Assembly (NCBI GenBank): GCA_022508805.1
Contig: JAFLUM010000006.1
Coordinates: 1-64,000 of the forward strand
Origin: Oscillospiraceae bacterium
GTDB taxonomy: Bacteria; Bacillota; Clostridia; Oscillospirales; Acutalibacteraceae
Length of the DNA: 64,000 bases
Direction: 5' to 3'
Shown here in pieces: positions 1-8,527 of the stretch. A program made the translations under genes and the position numbers. A model generated the notes under the pieces. It was not told the origin of the DNA. It ran no database searches and saw nothing but the letters and a program-made list of their open reading frames with translations. Position 1 is the first letter of the stretch. The number at the start of each line of letters is the position of its first letter.

Positions 1-4
1 CTCA

Positions 5-41
5 CGAAACACAATCAAAATCAAAGATTTTGTGTGTTTCG
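5..41. other. Hairpin at the window edge
   Basis: An inverted repeat pairs CGAAACA (5-11) with TGTTTCG (35-41), and AAAATC with GATTTT further in around an AAA loop. No T-run follows on the plus strand, so a terminator for an upstream plus-strand gene is not shown. It may be the end of an element or gene outside the window. Confidence 0.35.
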
Positions 42-70
42 GAGAACATTGTATCTTTCCTGCTTCGCAC

Positions 71-99
71 TTGCGCGCTTTGCAAAATTATGATATAAT
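71..99 (+). promoter_or_regulatory. Probable promoter of the SDR/epimerase pair
   Basis: A weak -35 TTGCGC (71-76) and a perfect -10 TATAAT (94-99) are separated by 17 bases and lie about 60 bases upstream of the first dehydrogenase gene. Confidence 0.5.
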
Positions 100-159
100 A
101 TAATGGAAAAATTGGCAATGGATGCCAATTTCAAAAATGAATGAAGGTTGGTGTGTATT

Positions 160-993
160 ATGGGTAGAGATTGGATGAACAATAAAACCGTAATAATCAC
201 AGGCGCTTCAGGCGGTATGGGTAAGGGAGTTGCCGAAAAGCTTATTAAAGAGCACGGCTGCACCGTAATCGGTATTGCAAGAAGCGAAGAAAAAATGAAA
301 AAGGTTGTTGAAGAGCTTGGCGACTATGCCGACAAGTTTTCATATCAGCTTTTTGACGTTGCCGTTGAACAGAATTGGCTTGATTTTGTTGAATATCTTA
401 ATGGAAACAATATTAAGCCCGACGTTCTCATCAACAACGCCGGAATTTTGCCGAAATTTGACAAATTCCAGAATTACACCGTTGAATACATAAAAAAGGC
501 AATGGATATTAACTTCTATTCAGCAGTTTATTCGATTCACGCTCTTCTTCCGATTCTGCTTCAGTCAGATTCACCGGCAATTATTAACGTAGACTCCTCT
601 GCCGCTCTTATGACTCTTGCAGGCACATCTGTATACTCTGCTTCAAAGGCTGCTCTCAAATCCCTTTCTGAGGCTCTTCGTGAGGAGCTTCGCGGCAAGT
701 GCTATGTGGGAATTGTATGCCCGGGCTTTACAAAGACTGATATTTTCAGAAATCAGGATTCTACTGATGCTAAAGGTCAGAAAATGCTTAACATGGTAAG
801 TACGTCATGCGAACGCATGGTTAAAATGATCATGAATGACATAAAAGCAAAGAGACCTTTGGGCGTTCACGGCTTTGACGCCGCATTTATGAACTATTTC
901 GGCAGAATTATGCCCGTTCAAGGCGGACGACTCTTCTCAAATGTTATGAAAATGTCCAAGCTCCCCTTGTTTGACGGAGTATTCAAAGACTGA
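160..993 (+). CDS. Short-chain dehydrogenase/reductase (classical SDR)
   Basis: About 277 aa, a cytosolic NAD(P)H-dependent oxidoreductase of unknown substrate. The cofactor loop TGASGGMG lies near residue 14, NNAG near residue 94, the catalytic Ser in the INVDSS stretch and the catalytic YSASK (YxxxK) follow, so all active-site residues of a classical SDR are present. I chose ATG 160 because AAGG at 144-147 lies 12 bases upstream; the longer TTG at 148 would abut that site, and ATG 175 is also possible. It is followed by an NAD-dependent epimerase 36 bases downstream, probably in the same transcript that ends at the terminator near 2071. Family assignment is firm; the reaction is not. Confidence 0.85.
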   Translation: MGRDWMNNKTVIITGASGGMGKGVAEKLIKEHGCTVIGIARSEEKMKKVVEELGDYADKFSYQLFDVAVEQNWLDFVEYLNGNNIKPDVLINNAGILPKFDKFQNYTVEYIKKAMDINFYSAVYSIHALLPILLQSDSPAIINVDSSAALMTLAGTSVYSASKAALKSLSEALREELRGKCYVGIVCPGFTKTDIFRNQDSTDAKGQKMLNMVSTSCERMVKMIMNDIKAKRPLGVHGFDAAFMNYFGRIMPVQGGRLFSNVMKMSKLPLFDGVFKD

Positions 994-1029
994 TAAATTA
1001 AAAAAATATAAAAAATAGGAGATTTTACT

Positions 1030-2055
1030 ATGAAAGTATTCATGATCGGCGGTACAGGTCTTCTCGGCTGTGAGGCCGCAACAACTCTTATTAAAAGAGG
1101 TCACGAGGTAACAAGTGTTGCTCTTCCCCCTCTTCCGGAAGGCGCTCCCATCCCCCCGGAAATGGAAATCATCTTCGGCGACATCAACAAGAAAACCGAC
1201 GAAGAAATTGAAGCTATGCTTAAAGGTTCAGACGTTTTCATCTTCGCTGCAGGTGTTGACGAAAGAGTTGAATTCCCTGCGCCTGTAATGGATTACTATT
1301 ACAAATACAACATCGCTCCTCTTGAGAGAATTTTCCCTCTCTGCAAAAAGGCAGGCGTTAAGAGAGCGGTTGTTCTCGGCTCTTATTTTGCTTATCTTAA
1401 CAAAATCAAGCCCGAAATGAAGCTTACCGAAAGAAATCCCTATATGAAATCCCGTATGGATCAGGAAAAGGTTTGCGAGGACGCTTGCGACGAGAATTTC
1501 TCAGCTTGTGTTCTTGAGCTCCCCTACATCTTCGGTACACAGCCCGGCAGAAAGCCCGTTTGGACCGTTCTTATTGAGCAGATCGAATTTATGGACAAGT
1601 GGCCCGTTACAATGTATCCGAAAGGCGGTACCGCAATGCTTACCTGCCGTCAGGTCGGTCAGGTTATCGCAGGCGCTGCTGAAAACAAAGCAGGCAAAAC
1701 TGGCTTTGAAGCAATTCCCATAGGCATGTACAATATGACATGGCCTGAGTTCCTTGAAATCGTATTTGATGCAAGAGGAATGCACGGCAGAAAGATTCTT
1801 ACAGTTGCTCCGTGGATGATGAAAATGGGCATGTTCAAAATTGTTAAGGATTACAAAAAACGCGGCATTGATTCGGGTATGGATCCGATGCAGCTTCCCG
1901 ACATTATGGACTACAACCTGTTTATTGACAAAAAATGGTGCCTTGAATTAGGTGTTGAAGAAGACGACATCAAAGAAGCTATCACAGATTCGATCAAGGT
2001 TTCTCAGGCAGCATTTGACGGCAAGGTCAAACTCCTTGAAATGAAGGGCGAATAA
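1030..2055 (+). CDS. NAD-dependent epimerase/dehydratase-like protein (extended SDR)
   Basis: 341 aa with an N-terminal Rossmann loop GGTGLLG (residues 7-13). It is probably a nucleotide-sugar or small-molecule oxidoreductase/epimerase. The expected catalytic YxxxK appears as Y-M-K-S-R, so the conserved lysine position is arginine; a lysine lies two residues before that arginine. This substitution makes catalysis by the standard SDR mechanism uncertain. An AGGAG site at 1017-1021 fixes the ATG at 1030. It is co-directional with the SDR upstream and converges on a third SDR-type gene, which suggests a small redox gene set acting on related substrates. No sugar pathway genes adjoin, so the substrate cannot be named. 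Confidence 0.75.
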   Translation: MKVFMIGGTGLLGCEAATTLIKRGHEVTSVALPPLPEGAPIPPEMEIIFGDINKKTDEEIEAMLKGSDVFIFAAGVDERVEFPAPVMDYYYKYNIAPLERIFPLCKKAGVKRAVVLGSYFAYLNKIKPEMKLTERNPYMKSRMDQEKVCEDACDENFSACVLELPYIFGTQPGRKPVWTVLIEQIEFMDKWPVTMYPKGGTAMLTCRQVGQVIAGAAENKAGKTGFEAIPIGMYNMTWPEFLEIVFDARGMHGRKILTVAPWMMKMGMFKIVKDYKKRGIDSGMDPMQLPDIMDYNLFIDKKWCLELGVEEDDIKEAITDSIKVSQAAFDGKVKLLEMKGE

Positions 2056-2070
2056 ATTTTACATAAAAAT

Positions 2071-2108
2071 AAAGGGTGCAACCACAAGGCTGCACCCTTT
2101 ATTTTTTG
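2071..2108 (+). terminator. Intrinsic terminator of the plus-strand SDR pair
   Basis: A perfect 10-bp stem AAAGGGTGCA/TGCACCCTTT (2071-2080, 2091-2100) is followed by ATTTTTTG. The run of A on the other side could let it work in both directions. Confidence 0.85.
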
Positions 2109-2121
2109 TTAAAATATATTA

Positions 2122-2154
2122 GAAGAAAACGGACTTACCGTTTGGTAAGTCCGT
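2122..2154 (-). terminator. Intrinsic terminator of the minus-strand SDR/zinc-ribbon gene
   Basis: An 11-bp stem ACGGACTTACC/GGTAAGTCCGT with a 4-base loop (2129-2154). Read on the minus strand it is followed by TTTTCTTCT, 20 bases after the stop of the gene that ends at 2176. Confidence 0.75.
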
Positions 2155-2175
2155 AATTTTTATGAAGATATTAAA

Positions 2176-3753
2176 TTATCTCTTAATATCGTCCCATGCA
2201 ACGCCGTTGATGTGGAAGAGCTCATCGAACTCATACTTATTGTTTTCATCCTTGCCGTGGTTGGTGTACCAAACCTGAGCGAAGAAGGGGTTGGTTTTTG
2301 CGATTGAGTCATAATCCCAAGCCTTGTGCGGAATGAAGCATTCCGGGCACCAGTGACCGCCCAGAAGGATAAGAGCGGGGCTGGCTTCAAACTCTGCGCC
2401 GCAGTGACCGCATTTCCATTTAAGCTTAGTTGCCATATCGCCTTTTGTCATTGTATCTGACAGGCACTCGCCGCCACGGAATGATGCCGCCTGCTTCATA
2501 TCTTCAATGTCAAGCTCTGATTCGGGCTTTGACTCGTCATAACCGTGGTCAAGCTTGAATTTATCGGCAGCCTCTGTATCCTTTTCGAATTTAATAAGTT
2601 CAAAATCTTCCCACTTTGTCGGGAGCTTTTCCCATTCTGCTTTTGAACCGTAATAAGCGCTCATACGAACCTTATTATCCTTTGCCGCCCAGTCAAGAGT
2701 ACCGAAATCGGGAGTTGAGGCTATCTTCTTCATAAACGGCTTTGCGCATGCCGCAACAATACCCTTTGGAAGATAGCGAGGAATTTTAAAGTAGAATTCA
2801 ACCTGATCTGCAAGACGGTTAAAGTAGTCCTTAACGGGAAGATTCTCACGGAAATGAAGATACTCTTCAAGCTTATCGGAGTCTGCATAGAACTGACCGT
2901 GGAAATTCTTTGTTGTAAACCAGTTGGGATCAAAGAGCTTTTCGGGACCTGCAAGACCCAGAGTGCCGAGAAGAAGAACTTCGAATTCATAGTTGGAAAT
3001 TCTGTATTCCTTACCTGAACCGATATTGTAGAAATGGTTCCAGAAATCGGCGCCCAGATTGCCCTTTGCATCCTCGTCACAAAGATTAGCCATTAAGCGA
3101 CCTGAATCCTCAACAGTACACCATTCAAGAACGCCGTTGATCGGAACGTGGAACATAATGGGATCCATATTTTTAAGGATATCGGGATAGAGGATACCTG
3201 ACTGACGCATTACGACCCAATTTTTAAGTCCGCTTTCAACAAAAACTGCCTCAGCACGGCACTTTGAAACGGCATAATGGTCATAAACAGAAACCTTAAG
3301 CGGGTCGCCGCAGCGTCCCCAATGAATAGGATAGTTTCTGTCGCCTGTTTCTGCAACAGTACCTATGTAGCAAACCTTAATGTCATCGGCATTGGGCTGC
3401 GCAAGAACTGCTTTGCAAATATTCTCGGCAGCGCCGATGTTTGTTTTCTGAGTTCTGTAAGGCTTCCAGTCAGCAGCAGGAGAAACCATACCGCCGATAT
3501 GAAGAACGTAGTCAGCACCTGTGATAGATTCCACAAGGCTGTCATAATTTGTAAGGTCGCCCCAAACGATTTTAACAGCAGGATCATTCATATAATCCTT
3601 AAACATTTCTTCGTTCTTTGCGCTCTTTCTTAAAAGAGGAACAATGTTAAACTTGTCTTTCTTTGCGTAAAGCTCTTTGAATGCGTGAAAGCCCATATTG
3701 CCTGACGCACCAGTGATCATTACGGTTTTTTTGTCTTGCAGATTATTACTCAT
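2176..3753 (-). CDS. Extended SDR (NAD-dependent epimerase family) with C-terminal zinc ribbon
   Basis: 525 aa, far longer than the usual 300-350 aa of the family. The N-terminal part has the Rossmann loop TGASGNMG (about residues 14-21) and a catalytic YAVSK (about residue 160), with YNIGSG later as in epimerases. After about residue 440 there is a separate domain with two CxxC knuckles, CGHC and CPEC, about 20 residues apart, followed by an aromatic-rich tail. The two knuckles look like a zinc ribbon. The start ATG is preceded by AGGGTG, and a 17-spaced promoter lies upstream. It is transcribed towards the two other SDR-type genes. Cytosolic oxidoreductase is likely; substrate and the role of the zinc ribbon are unknown. 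Confidence 0.75.
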   Translation of the reverse strand: MSNNLQDKKTVMITGASGNMGFHAFKELYAKKDKFNIVPLLRKSAKNEEMFKDYMNDPAVKIVWGDLTNYDSLVESITGADYVLHIGGMVSPAADWKPYRTQKTNIGAAENICKAVLAQPNADDIKVCYIGTVAETGDRNYPIHWGRCGDPLKVSVYDHYAVSKCRAEAVFVESGLKNWVVMRQSGILYPDILKNMDPIMFHVPINGVLEWCTVEDSGRLMANLCDEDAKGNLGADFWNHFYNIGSGKEYRISNYEFEVLLLGTLGLAGPEKLFDPNWFTTKNFHGQFYADSDKLEEYLHFRENLPVKDYFNRLADQVEFYFKIPRYLPKGIVAACAKPFMKKIASTPDFGTLDWAAKDNKVRMSAYYGSKAEWEKLPTKWEDFELIKFEKDTEAADKFKLDHGYDESKPESELDIEDMKQAASFRGGECLSDTMTKGDMATKLKWKCGHCGAEFEASPALILLGGHWCPECFIPHKAWDYDSIAKTNPFFAQVWYTNHGKDENNKYEFDELFHINGVAWDDIKR

Positions 3754-3816
3754 AATACACCCTGCCTTGATTCCTTTTTAAATTTGGAATCCCTTTCCTA
3801 ATTTATTATTTTTTTC

Positions 3817-3845
3817 ATTATAATATAATAAATATGTTTTTTCAA
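3817..3845 (-). promoter_or_regulatory. Promoter of the SDR/zinc-ribbon gene
   Basis: On the minus strand TTGAAA (3845-3840) and TATAAT (3822-3817) are separated by 17 bases, about 64 bases before the ATG at 3753. Confidence 0.7.
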
Positions 3846-3875
3846 TAGTTTATGATAATTTTTTGACAAAGTTTA

Positions 3876-3900
3876 GCGGACACAGCATTGCAGTGTCCGC
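3876..3900 (-). terminator. Hairpin after clpC, possible terminator
   Basis: The stem GCGGACAC/GTGTCCGC lies 10 bases beyond the clpC stop. Only a short, interrupted T-rich stretch follows on the minus strand, so termination is plausible rather than certain. Confidence 0.5.
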
Positions 3901-3909
3901 CTGAGTTTG

Positions 3910-6348
3910 TTATTGTTTTTCTGTGAAAGATAGCGCGCCGTCGATATATGAGCAGGCATAACTTTTTCCCTTTTGAACCGTTCCGTCAAGAATTTTTTCG
4001 GACAAAACATCCTCGATCCCCGTCTGAATGGTTCGTTTGAGCGGTCTTGCGCCGTACACCTTATCAAATCCCGATTTTGATACAAAGTCGATAACGCTTT
4101 CGTCGAACTCCATACTTATCTCAATTTGAGCCATTCGCTGTTCAAGATTTTTAAGAAGATTTGCGGCGATCTGCTTTATCTCCTCCTCAGAAAGTCGGCT
4201 GAATACGATTATATCGTCAACGCGGTTTAAGAATTCGGGACGGAAAGTGTTTTTGAGCTCGCCCATTACCGCTTCTCTTATCTTCTCTTCCGAACTCTCG
4301 CCGCCGTCACCGTCGGTAAAGCCGAAGGAGGTCTTTTTCTCGTTGATAAGCCGTGCGCCAACATTTGAGGTCATTATTATAACGCAGTTTTTGAAGTCCA
4401 CACGTCGGCCCTGAGAATCAGTGAGAATGCCGTCGTCAAGGATTTGAAGAAGCATGTTGAAAACGTCGGGATGTGCTTTTTCGATTTCGTCAAAAAGAAT
4501 TACGGAATAGGGCTTTCTGCGAACCTTTTCGGTAAGCTGACCGCCTTCGTCAAAGCCCACGTATCCGGGAGGAGATCCGATAAGCTTTGACACGGTGTGT
4601 TTTTCCATAAACTCTGACATATCGAGTCTTATCATAGCGTTATCGTCGCCGAACATTGCCGCCGCCAAAGCCTTTGTAAGCTCCGTTTTACCCACGCCCG
4701 TAGGTCCGCAGAAGATAAACGAACCTATGGGGCGTTTGGGATCCTTGAGTCCTGCTCTGCCCCGTCTTATGGCACGCGATACTGCGGAAACGGCTTTTTC
4801 CTGCCCGATGATGCGAGCGTGAAGCTCCTTTTCCATATTGAGGAGTCGTTCGCTCTCCTGCTCGGTCATCTGTGAAACGGGTACGCCCGTCCAGCTTGAT
4901 ACTATTTCGGCAATTTCTTTTTCGGTCACCTGAAGATCCTTGCCTGCTCCCGAGGACTGCCATTTTGATTTTTCGGAATTATACTGCTGCAAAAGCTCTT
5001 TTTCTTCATCGCGAAGCTTTGCCGCCCGTTCAAAATCCTGCTGGTTGACAGCGACTTCCTTTTCAGCCGAGATATTTTGCAGTCTTTGCTCCATATCCTT
5101 GATCTCGGGCGGAGCGGTAAAGGACTGAAGCCTTACCATTGACGCCGCCTCGTCAATAAGGTCTATCGCCTTATCAGGCAAAAAACGGTCACCGATATAT
5201 CTTGTGGAAAGCTCAACCGCGCTCTTTATTGCATCATCGGTGATCTTCACCTTATGGTGAGCCTCGTATTTGTCGCGAATACCTTTCAAAATCTCGATTG
5301 AATCCTCTGTGGACGGTTCGCCTACTGTGACAGGCTGAAATCTGCGTTCAAGCGCCGCATCCTTTTCAATATTCTTACGGTATTCGTCGATAGTCGTAGC
5401 ACCGATAACTTGCAGCTCTCCGCGAGCCAGCGACGGCTTTAAAATATTTGCCGCATCAACCGCGCCTTCTGCACTGCCCGTACCGATAAGCGTGTGGACC
5501 TCGTCAATAAACAGTATTATATCGTTTGAATTTCTTACCTCATCGATAACGCCTTTTATTCTGTCCTCAAAATCTCCGCGGTATTTTGTGCCCGCGACCA
5601 TTCCCGTAAGGTCAAGGGATACTATTCGTTTATCTCGGAGCAGTTCGGGAACCTGGCCGCCTGCAATACGCAACGCGAGCCCCTCGGCAATAGCCGTTTT
5701 GCCTACACCCGGCTCACCGATAAGGCACGGATTGTTTTTTGTGCGTCGGCTCAAAATCTGAATAACGCGCTGAATTTCATTTTCCCTGCCGATAACGGGA
5801 TCGATCTTATTCTCTTTGGCAAGCTGTGTTAGGTCGCGTGAGAATTTTGACAGTGCCGAAGCTTCGCCCCCGCCCTTTTTAGCGGAAGACTGTGCTCCGC
5901 TGTTTTTTGTGCCTGTAACGGTGTTTGCAAGCTCCTTTAAAAGACTTTGCGTATTTACTCCCGCGTGGCTTAGCAGCTCGCAGGCGTATCCGTTACCCTC
6001 ACGGCAGATGGCAATAAGCAGATGCTCCGTACCCGCAAGGCTCTGTTTCATAGAACTGCTTAGCATCAACGCACTTTCAATAATATGCTTACTTCTCGGT
6101 GTGAAATCCGAGGGGCCAAGCTCCGTAGGCATTCCCGCGCCTACGCTCTCACGCAGCATATCGTAAATGTGGCGATAAGTCACACCTTTGCCGGCAAGTA
6201 TTTTGCCTGCGACACTGTCTGTATTGTCAAGAATACCTAATAATATGTGTTCACTGCCGATGTATGTGTGTCCGAGATCCTCGGCAGTCTCTAAGCCTCT
6301 GTTAAGAGCCATATTGGCTTTCTCGGTAAAGCCTGTAAAATTATACAT
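3910..6348 (-). CDS. clpC: ATP-dependent Clp protease ATP-binding subunit ClpC
   Basis: About 812 aa HSP100/AAA+ unfoldase that feeds proteins, including McsB-phosphorylated ones, to ClpP. The order is two N-terminal Clp-N repeats (residues 1-150), AAA1 with Walker A GEPGVGKT (near 207), a middle domain with a UVR-like helix (RAAKLRDEEKEL), AAA2 with GPTGVGKT (near 540) and Walker B ILFDEIEKAHP, then the D2-small domain. I chose ATG 6348, preceded by AGGTGAT at 6 bases; an in-frame GTG at 6357 overlaps that site. It is the last gene of ctsR-mcsA-mcsB-clpC, so it should be repressed by CtsR and induced by heat. A second, ClpE-like gene is encoded at 28340. Confidence 0.97.
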   Translation of the reverse strand: MYNFTGFTEKANMALNRGLETAEDLGHTYIGSEHILLGILDNTDSVAGKILAGKGVTYRHIYDMLRESVGAGMPTELGPSDFTPRSKHIIESALMLSSSMKQSLAGTEHLLIAICREGNGYACELLSHAGVNTQSLLKELANTVTGTKNSGAQSSAKKGGGEASALSKFSRDLTQLAKENKIDPVIGRENEIQRVIQILSRRTKNNPCLIGEPGVGKTAIAEGLALRIAGGQVPELLRDKRIVSLDLTGMVAGTKYRGDFEDRIKGVIDEVRNSNDIILFIDEVHTLIGTGSAEGAVDAANILKPSLARGELQVIGATTIDEYRKNIEKDAALERRFQPVTVGEPSTEDSIEILKGIRDKYEAHHKVKITDDAIKSAVELSTRYIGDRFLPDKAIDLIDEAASMVRLQSFTAPPEIKDMEQRLQNISAEKEVAVNQQDFERAAKLRDEEKELLQQYNSEKSKWQSSGAGKDLQVTEKEIAEIVSSWTGVPVSQMTEQESERLLNMEKELHARIIGQEKAVSAVSRAIRRGRAGLKDPKRPIGSFIFCGPTGVGKTELTKALAAAMFGDDNAMIRLDMSEFMEKHTVSKLIGSPPGYVGFDEGGQLTEKVRRKPYSVILFDEIEKAHPDVFNMLLQILDDGILTDSQGRRVDFKNCVIIMTSNVGARLINEKKTSFGFTDGDGGESSEEKIREAVMGELKNTFRPEFLNRVDDIIVFSRLSEEEIKQIAANLLKNLEQRMAQIEISMEFDESVIDFVSKSGFDKVYGARPLKRTIQTGIEDVLSEKILDGTVQKGKSYACSYIDGALSFTEKQ

Positions 6349-6369
6349 AAATATCACCTAATTTCGATA

Positions 6370-7374
6370 CTACAATTTTTCGCGAACCGTTTTTGCCCTT
6401 ATCGCATCACGGTCCCGCTCCTCAAGACGTTTGCCTACCATTACGTTTATTGATGCAGGCTGCATTGATATCATAAGCTCGTTAATTGTCTCGATGGGAA
6501 CAGAAATTTTGCCTGAAACGGCACCCATACGCACCAGTGAGAGATTTTCCATAAGCTCTTTCGTACTTAACAGTCTTGCCCATTTAAGCAGTCCGTATGC
6601 ACGGAAAATTCTGTCCTCGGCGGTCGGGTCATTTAAAAGCTCCTCACGTGCCGCTCTTTCCTGTGCACAGAGTTGCAAGGTTATGGCTTTAAGATTTTTA
6701 ATTGCAAATTCCTCGGAAATTCCCAAGGTTATCTGATTGCTGAGCTGGTACATATCACCAACTGCAAGAGTTCCCTCGCCGAATGCGCCGCGAATGGTAA
6801 GTCCCAGCTTAGAAACGGTGCTGATAAGACGGTTTATCTGTCCGCCCATAGTCAACGCGGGAAGATGCAGCATAACCGATGCTCTCATTCCCGTTCCCAA
6901 GTTAGTGGGGCACTGTGTGAGGTAGCCTATTCGACTGTCAAATGCGAAATTGAATTTGGTGTTCAGCAAATCGTCGATGCTGTCGGCAATGCTATATGCC
7001 TCATCGAGTGCAAAGCCAGATTTCATAACCTGAACTCTTATATGATCCTCCTCGTTGAGCATTATGCATATATCCTCCTCAGGTGAGAGCATAAGTGCTC
7101 TGCCGTCGGCATCGGAAGCGAATTCGGGGCTGATTATATGACGCTCTGCCATAGACGCCGCCTCGAACCGCGCAAGAGTTTTCATCTCGATATAGCGCAG
7201 ACCGAATTTATTGTCATTTTCTACGGCTTCCTTTATCATATTGTTGAGTTCTGTCTTGCTTTTCGTGTTCAGCTTACTGGGAAACGGATAATCACCGATG
7301 TTTCTTGCAAGGCGAATGCGCGTGCTGACAACAATATCGCTTTGCTCGCCTGCTCCTATATACCACTTACTCAT
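6370..7374 (-). CDS. mcsB: Protein arginine kinase McsB
   Basis: 334 aa, ATP:guanido phosphotransferase fold. It phosphorylates arginines on CtsR and on damaged proteins, marking them for ClpCP. Visible family features are the N-terminal nucleotide-contact segment VVSTRIRLARN (about residues 15-25), the TQCPTNLGTGMRASV loop around residue 153 and the C-terminal guanido-kinase core. The start overlaps the 3' end of mcsA by 8 bases, and the stop lies 21 bases before clpC, so the four genes are one transcript. Length is slightly short of the roughly 350-360 aa typical of Bacillus McsB, as in many Clostridia. Function rests on family and operon knowledge. Confidence 0.96.
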   Translation of the reverse strand: MSKWYIGAGEQSDIVVSTRIRLARNIGDYPFPSKLNTKSKTELNNMIKEAVENDNKFGLRYIEMKTLARFEAASMAERHIISPEFASDADGRALMLSPEEDICIMLNEEDHIRVQVMKSGFALDEAYSIADSIDDLLNTKFNFAFDSRIGYLTQCPTNLGTGMRASVMLHLPALTMGGQINRLISTVSKLGLTIRGAFGEGTLAVGDMYQLSNQITLGISEEFAIKNLKAITLQLCAQERAAREELLNDPTAEDRIFRAYGLLKWARLLSTKELMENLSLVRMGAVSGKISVPIETINELMISMQPASINVMVGKRLEERDRDAIRAKTVREKL

Positions 7375-7876
7375 TTTTGCCGTCCCCCTTTAACTCCTTT
7401 ATCTCGTCACGGAGCTTTGCCGCCTTTTCAAAATCCTGACGCTCAACAGCATCTTTAAGTTCGTTTTCAAGGCGTGTTATCTTATTCTCCATTGAATCGT
7501 TGTCTGCCTTAACAGCTTTGGGAATTTTTCCCTCGTGGCGTGTCTTGCCGTGAATCCTTTGAAGAGATGGCAAAAGCTTATCGAAAAATGTGCCATAGCA
7601 GTCGGCACAACCGATTTTTCCGCTGTTTACAATATCGTTAAAGGTGCTTCCGCATTTTTCACAGCGCACCGTTCGGCTACTGAGTGCACTGACAGACGGT
7701 TCGCCGAAAAACGAGCCTAATAAGTCGCTGAATGAGGTTGAAAATCCTCCGAATACGTCGGTGTAGCCGAGGGCGTGGGCACAGTCACCGCAAAGATGTG
7801 CCTCGGCAGTTTCGCCGTTGATGATCCTTTTTACATGGGTAGTTGCTTCATACTTTCCGCAGTTTTGACACAGCAT
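7367..7876 (-). CDS. mcsA: McsA, zinc-binding activator of McsB
   Basis: About 169 aa. McsA activates the McsB kinase and modulates CtsR. Four CxxC pairs (CQNC, CGDC, CEKC, CADC) in the first 90 residues form two zinc sites, and the C-terminus carries a UVR domain (about residues 130-165; key stretch DFEKAAKLRDEI) that contacts partners. ATG 7876 is chosen because AAGGAG lies 8 bases upstream; the GTG at 7885 overlaps that site. It sits between ctsR (21-base gap) and mcsB (8-base overlap), the standard Firmicutes order. Regulation is by CtsR from the promoter near 8400. Confidence 0.95.
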   Translation of the reverse strand: MLCQNCGKYEATTHVKRIINGETAEAHLCGDCAHALGYTDVFGGFSTSFSDLLGSFFGEPSVSALSSRTVRCEKCGSTFNDIVNSGKIGCADCYGTFFDKLLPSLQRIHGKTRHEGKIPKAVKADNDSMENKITRLENELKDAVERQDFEKAAKLRDEIKELKGDGKNE

Positions 7877-7897
7877 AATTATCACTCCTTAATTCTT

Positions 7898-8344
7898 TTA
7901 CAATATATTTAAAATCATTTGTTTGAATATTGATGCACGTAAGATATCGGCATAATCCTTTGGAATATCGCGGTATGCGTTGCCGCAAAGCGCCGACAGC
8001 ATTATTTTTGCCGTTTTTTCATCAATAAGCTCACGGTCAAAAAGATTTTTTATATGTGCTCTGCAAACATTCTCGTCTACAGTGCTCCCTATTGAATTTA
8101 CGAGATGCATCTTTAAAGAGTTTATGTCATATTGCGCTCGCGTTATTCTTATATATCCCCCGCCGCCTCTGCGGCTCTCGACGATGTAGCCGTGTTCGGG
8201 AGTAAACCGTGAGGATATGACATAATTTATCTGACTTGGTACACACCCGATCCTTTGCGCAAGCTCGTTGCGCTGGATCTCAGTGTATCCGTCATTTTCA
8301 AGCATCTCGGAAATTATTGAGGCAATCATATTGCTTATATTCAT
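7898..8344 (-). CDS. ctsR: Transcriptional repressor CtsR
   Basis: About 148 aa, the winged-helix repressor of class III heat-shock genes; it senses heat itself and is inactivated through McsB/ClpC. The N-terminal half has the HTH and the glycine-rich beta-wing (RRGGGGYI, about residues 60-67) that contacts DNA; the C-terminal half is the dimer/ClpC-interaction domain. ATG 8344 has GGAGG 9 bases upstream; an in-frame TTG at 8353 is too close to that site. Two direct-repeat CtsR boxes flank and overlap the promoter just upstream, so the operon is autoregulated. Confidence 0.96.
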   Translation of the reverse strand: MNISNMIASIISEMLENDGYTEIQRNELAQRIGCVPSQINYVISSRFTPEHGYIVESRRGGGGYIRITRAQYDINSLKMHLVNSIGSTVDENVCRAHIKNLFDRELIDEKTAKIMLSALCGNAYRDIPKDYADILRASIFKQMILNIL

Positions 8345-8361
8345 TTCCGTCAACCTCCATC

Positions 8362-8439
8362 TTTGACTTTGACTTTCTTTGACTTTTGATTATATTATAA
8401 TCTGTTTTTTCATATAGTCAAAGGTCAAAAAAGGTCAAA
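8362..8439 (-). promoter_or_regulatory. ctsR operon promoter with two oppositely oriented CtsR operators
   Basis: The minus-strand promoter is TTGACT (8421-8416), 16 bases, TATAAT (8399-8394). Upstream lies GGTCAAA-AAA-GGTCAAA (8423-8439, plus strand), an exact match to the known CtsR box GGTCAAANANGGTCAAA, with a further AGTCAAA at 8416-8422 overlapping the -35. Downstream, on the minus strand, AGTCAAA-GAA-AGTCAAA (8384-8368) is a second box, with another overlapping heptamer to 8362. Binding at both would bracket RNA polymerase. Confidence 0.9.
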
Positions 8440-8527
8440 TTTTTGATATAGCAAATCATTTTCTCTTGTTTTCTCTGATTTTCATTTATTTTTATACATT
8501 TTTCTTAAATTATATATTTTGTCATAA

